A stretch of 64,000 nt of DNA, taken from contig JAIUJO010000300.1 in the NCBI GenBank assembly GCA_023846275.1, forward strand, positions 235,038 to 299,037, given 5' to 3'. Below, piece after piece: positions 63,801 through 64,000 of the stretch (position 1 is the first letter of the stretch; each line of letters opens with the position of its first letter). Both the position numbers and the translations under genes were made by a program. The notes under the pieces were generated by a model. It was given only the letters and a program-made list of their open reading frames with translations. It was not told where the DNA came from and did not search any database. This DNA is from Vanilla planifolia (taxonomy: Eukaryota > Streptophyta > Magnoliopsida > Asparagales > Orchidaceae).

Positions 63801-64000
63801 TTATGGTCATTTCATTCGTACCTTAATTAACGATTTATGATGTTGCACTTAATCTTATTAGTACCATGGAATACAACTTTCTCATGCAATTTATCTTATT
63901 TCTACAAATATTTTTTTTTTTAATTTGGGGAAGTTACAATCAAACTTAAGTTGAGAACTTAACCATTACATTACAATGAATTAGTTGTTTTACTTTCCTT
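48881..64000 (+). repeat. 400-bp degenerate tandem satellite, forward orientation
   Basis: About 37 diverged units in tandem. The best anchor is attccaaatgaggtctgatc followed by gagatgaaacaaatgtcattgg and actcatctcaatgagct. It recurs near 49957, 50372, 51278, 51690, 52085, 52460, 52988, 53312, 53741, 54160, 54532, 55980, 56430, 57256, 57665, 58080, 58478, 58820, 59225, 59650, 60460, 61235, 61615, 62011, 62815, 63219 and 63604. Spacings are mostly 375-420 bp. Other landmarks per unit are ggcatgctttatgagac, gatgttacactcaatctcc, cttagtatcttggaatgcaac and tttgatttggttatatta. Some units are shortened (near 49391-49545) or lengthened (near 50372-50940). Short open frames (60-96 codons) scattered here are chance frames. 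The array continues past the window end. Confidence 0.88.

Noticed and set aside
48881..64000. A gene-bearing AT-rich region
   Set aside because: Frames are short (96 codons or fewer), hydrophobic from AT-rich composition, and fall at varying positions of the satellite unit; no exon-like similarity was recognised.

Overview
The window looks like a repeat-dominated, AT-rich stretch of a seed-plant nuclear genome, probably heterochromatic. I found no host protein gene, rRNA, tRNA or CRISPR. The evidence for a plant is the retroelement content: several decayed Ty1/copia elements with long LTRs and plant-type UBN2 Gag remnants, and one Ty3/gypsy chromovirus with a chromodomain and an initiator-Met primer-binding site. 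The species cannot be told from this sequence.

Layout, left half. Four blocks (1-2618, 4594-6042, 6890-7361, about 18047-34040; roughly 20.5 kb in total) are degenerate TG-rich simple-sequence arrays built almost entirely of pyrimidine-purine steps (TG, TA, CA, rarely CG). The largest block contains one 1.2-kb segment (23336-24535) whose strand polarity is flipped to CA-rich. Between the blocks lie copia fragments. A is a 5'-truncated LTR with a PBS (2625-4593). B is a plus-strand element with 5' LTR and decayed gag, protease and integrase (7362-11935). C is a minus-strand element butted against B (11936-18046). D is a plus-strand deletion derivative with LTR tail, PBS, gag remnant, PPT and 3' LTR (34041-38255). 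Every TG block touches a copia fragment, often inside an LTR.

Layout, right half. From 38256 to the end the DNA is a very degenerate tandem satellite with a unit of about 400 bp. It runs in reverse orientation from 38256 to about 48880 and in forward orientation from there to 64000. Inserted in the reverse part is a nearly complete 6.95-kb chromovirus on the minus strand (39746-46693), with 1209- and 1201-bp LTRs and a 5-bp target duplication (ATTAC). Removing it restores a continuous satellite unit. Its gag-pol frame carries three in-frame stops, one internal deletion and one frameshift, so it is dead for autonomous movement.

The components are successive layers rather than a pathway: an old satellite, old copia insertions, TG arrays that appear to have grown at or broken into copia LTRs, and a younger chromovirus in the satellite. 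The most unusual parts are the long alternating pyrimidine-purine arrays with their LTR junctions, and the polarity switches in both the TG array and the 400-bp satellite.
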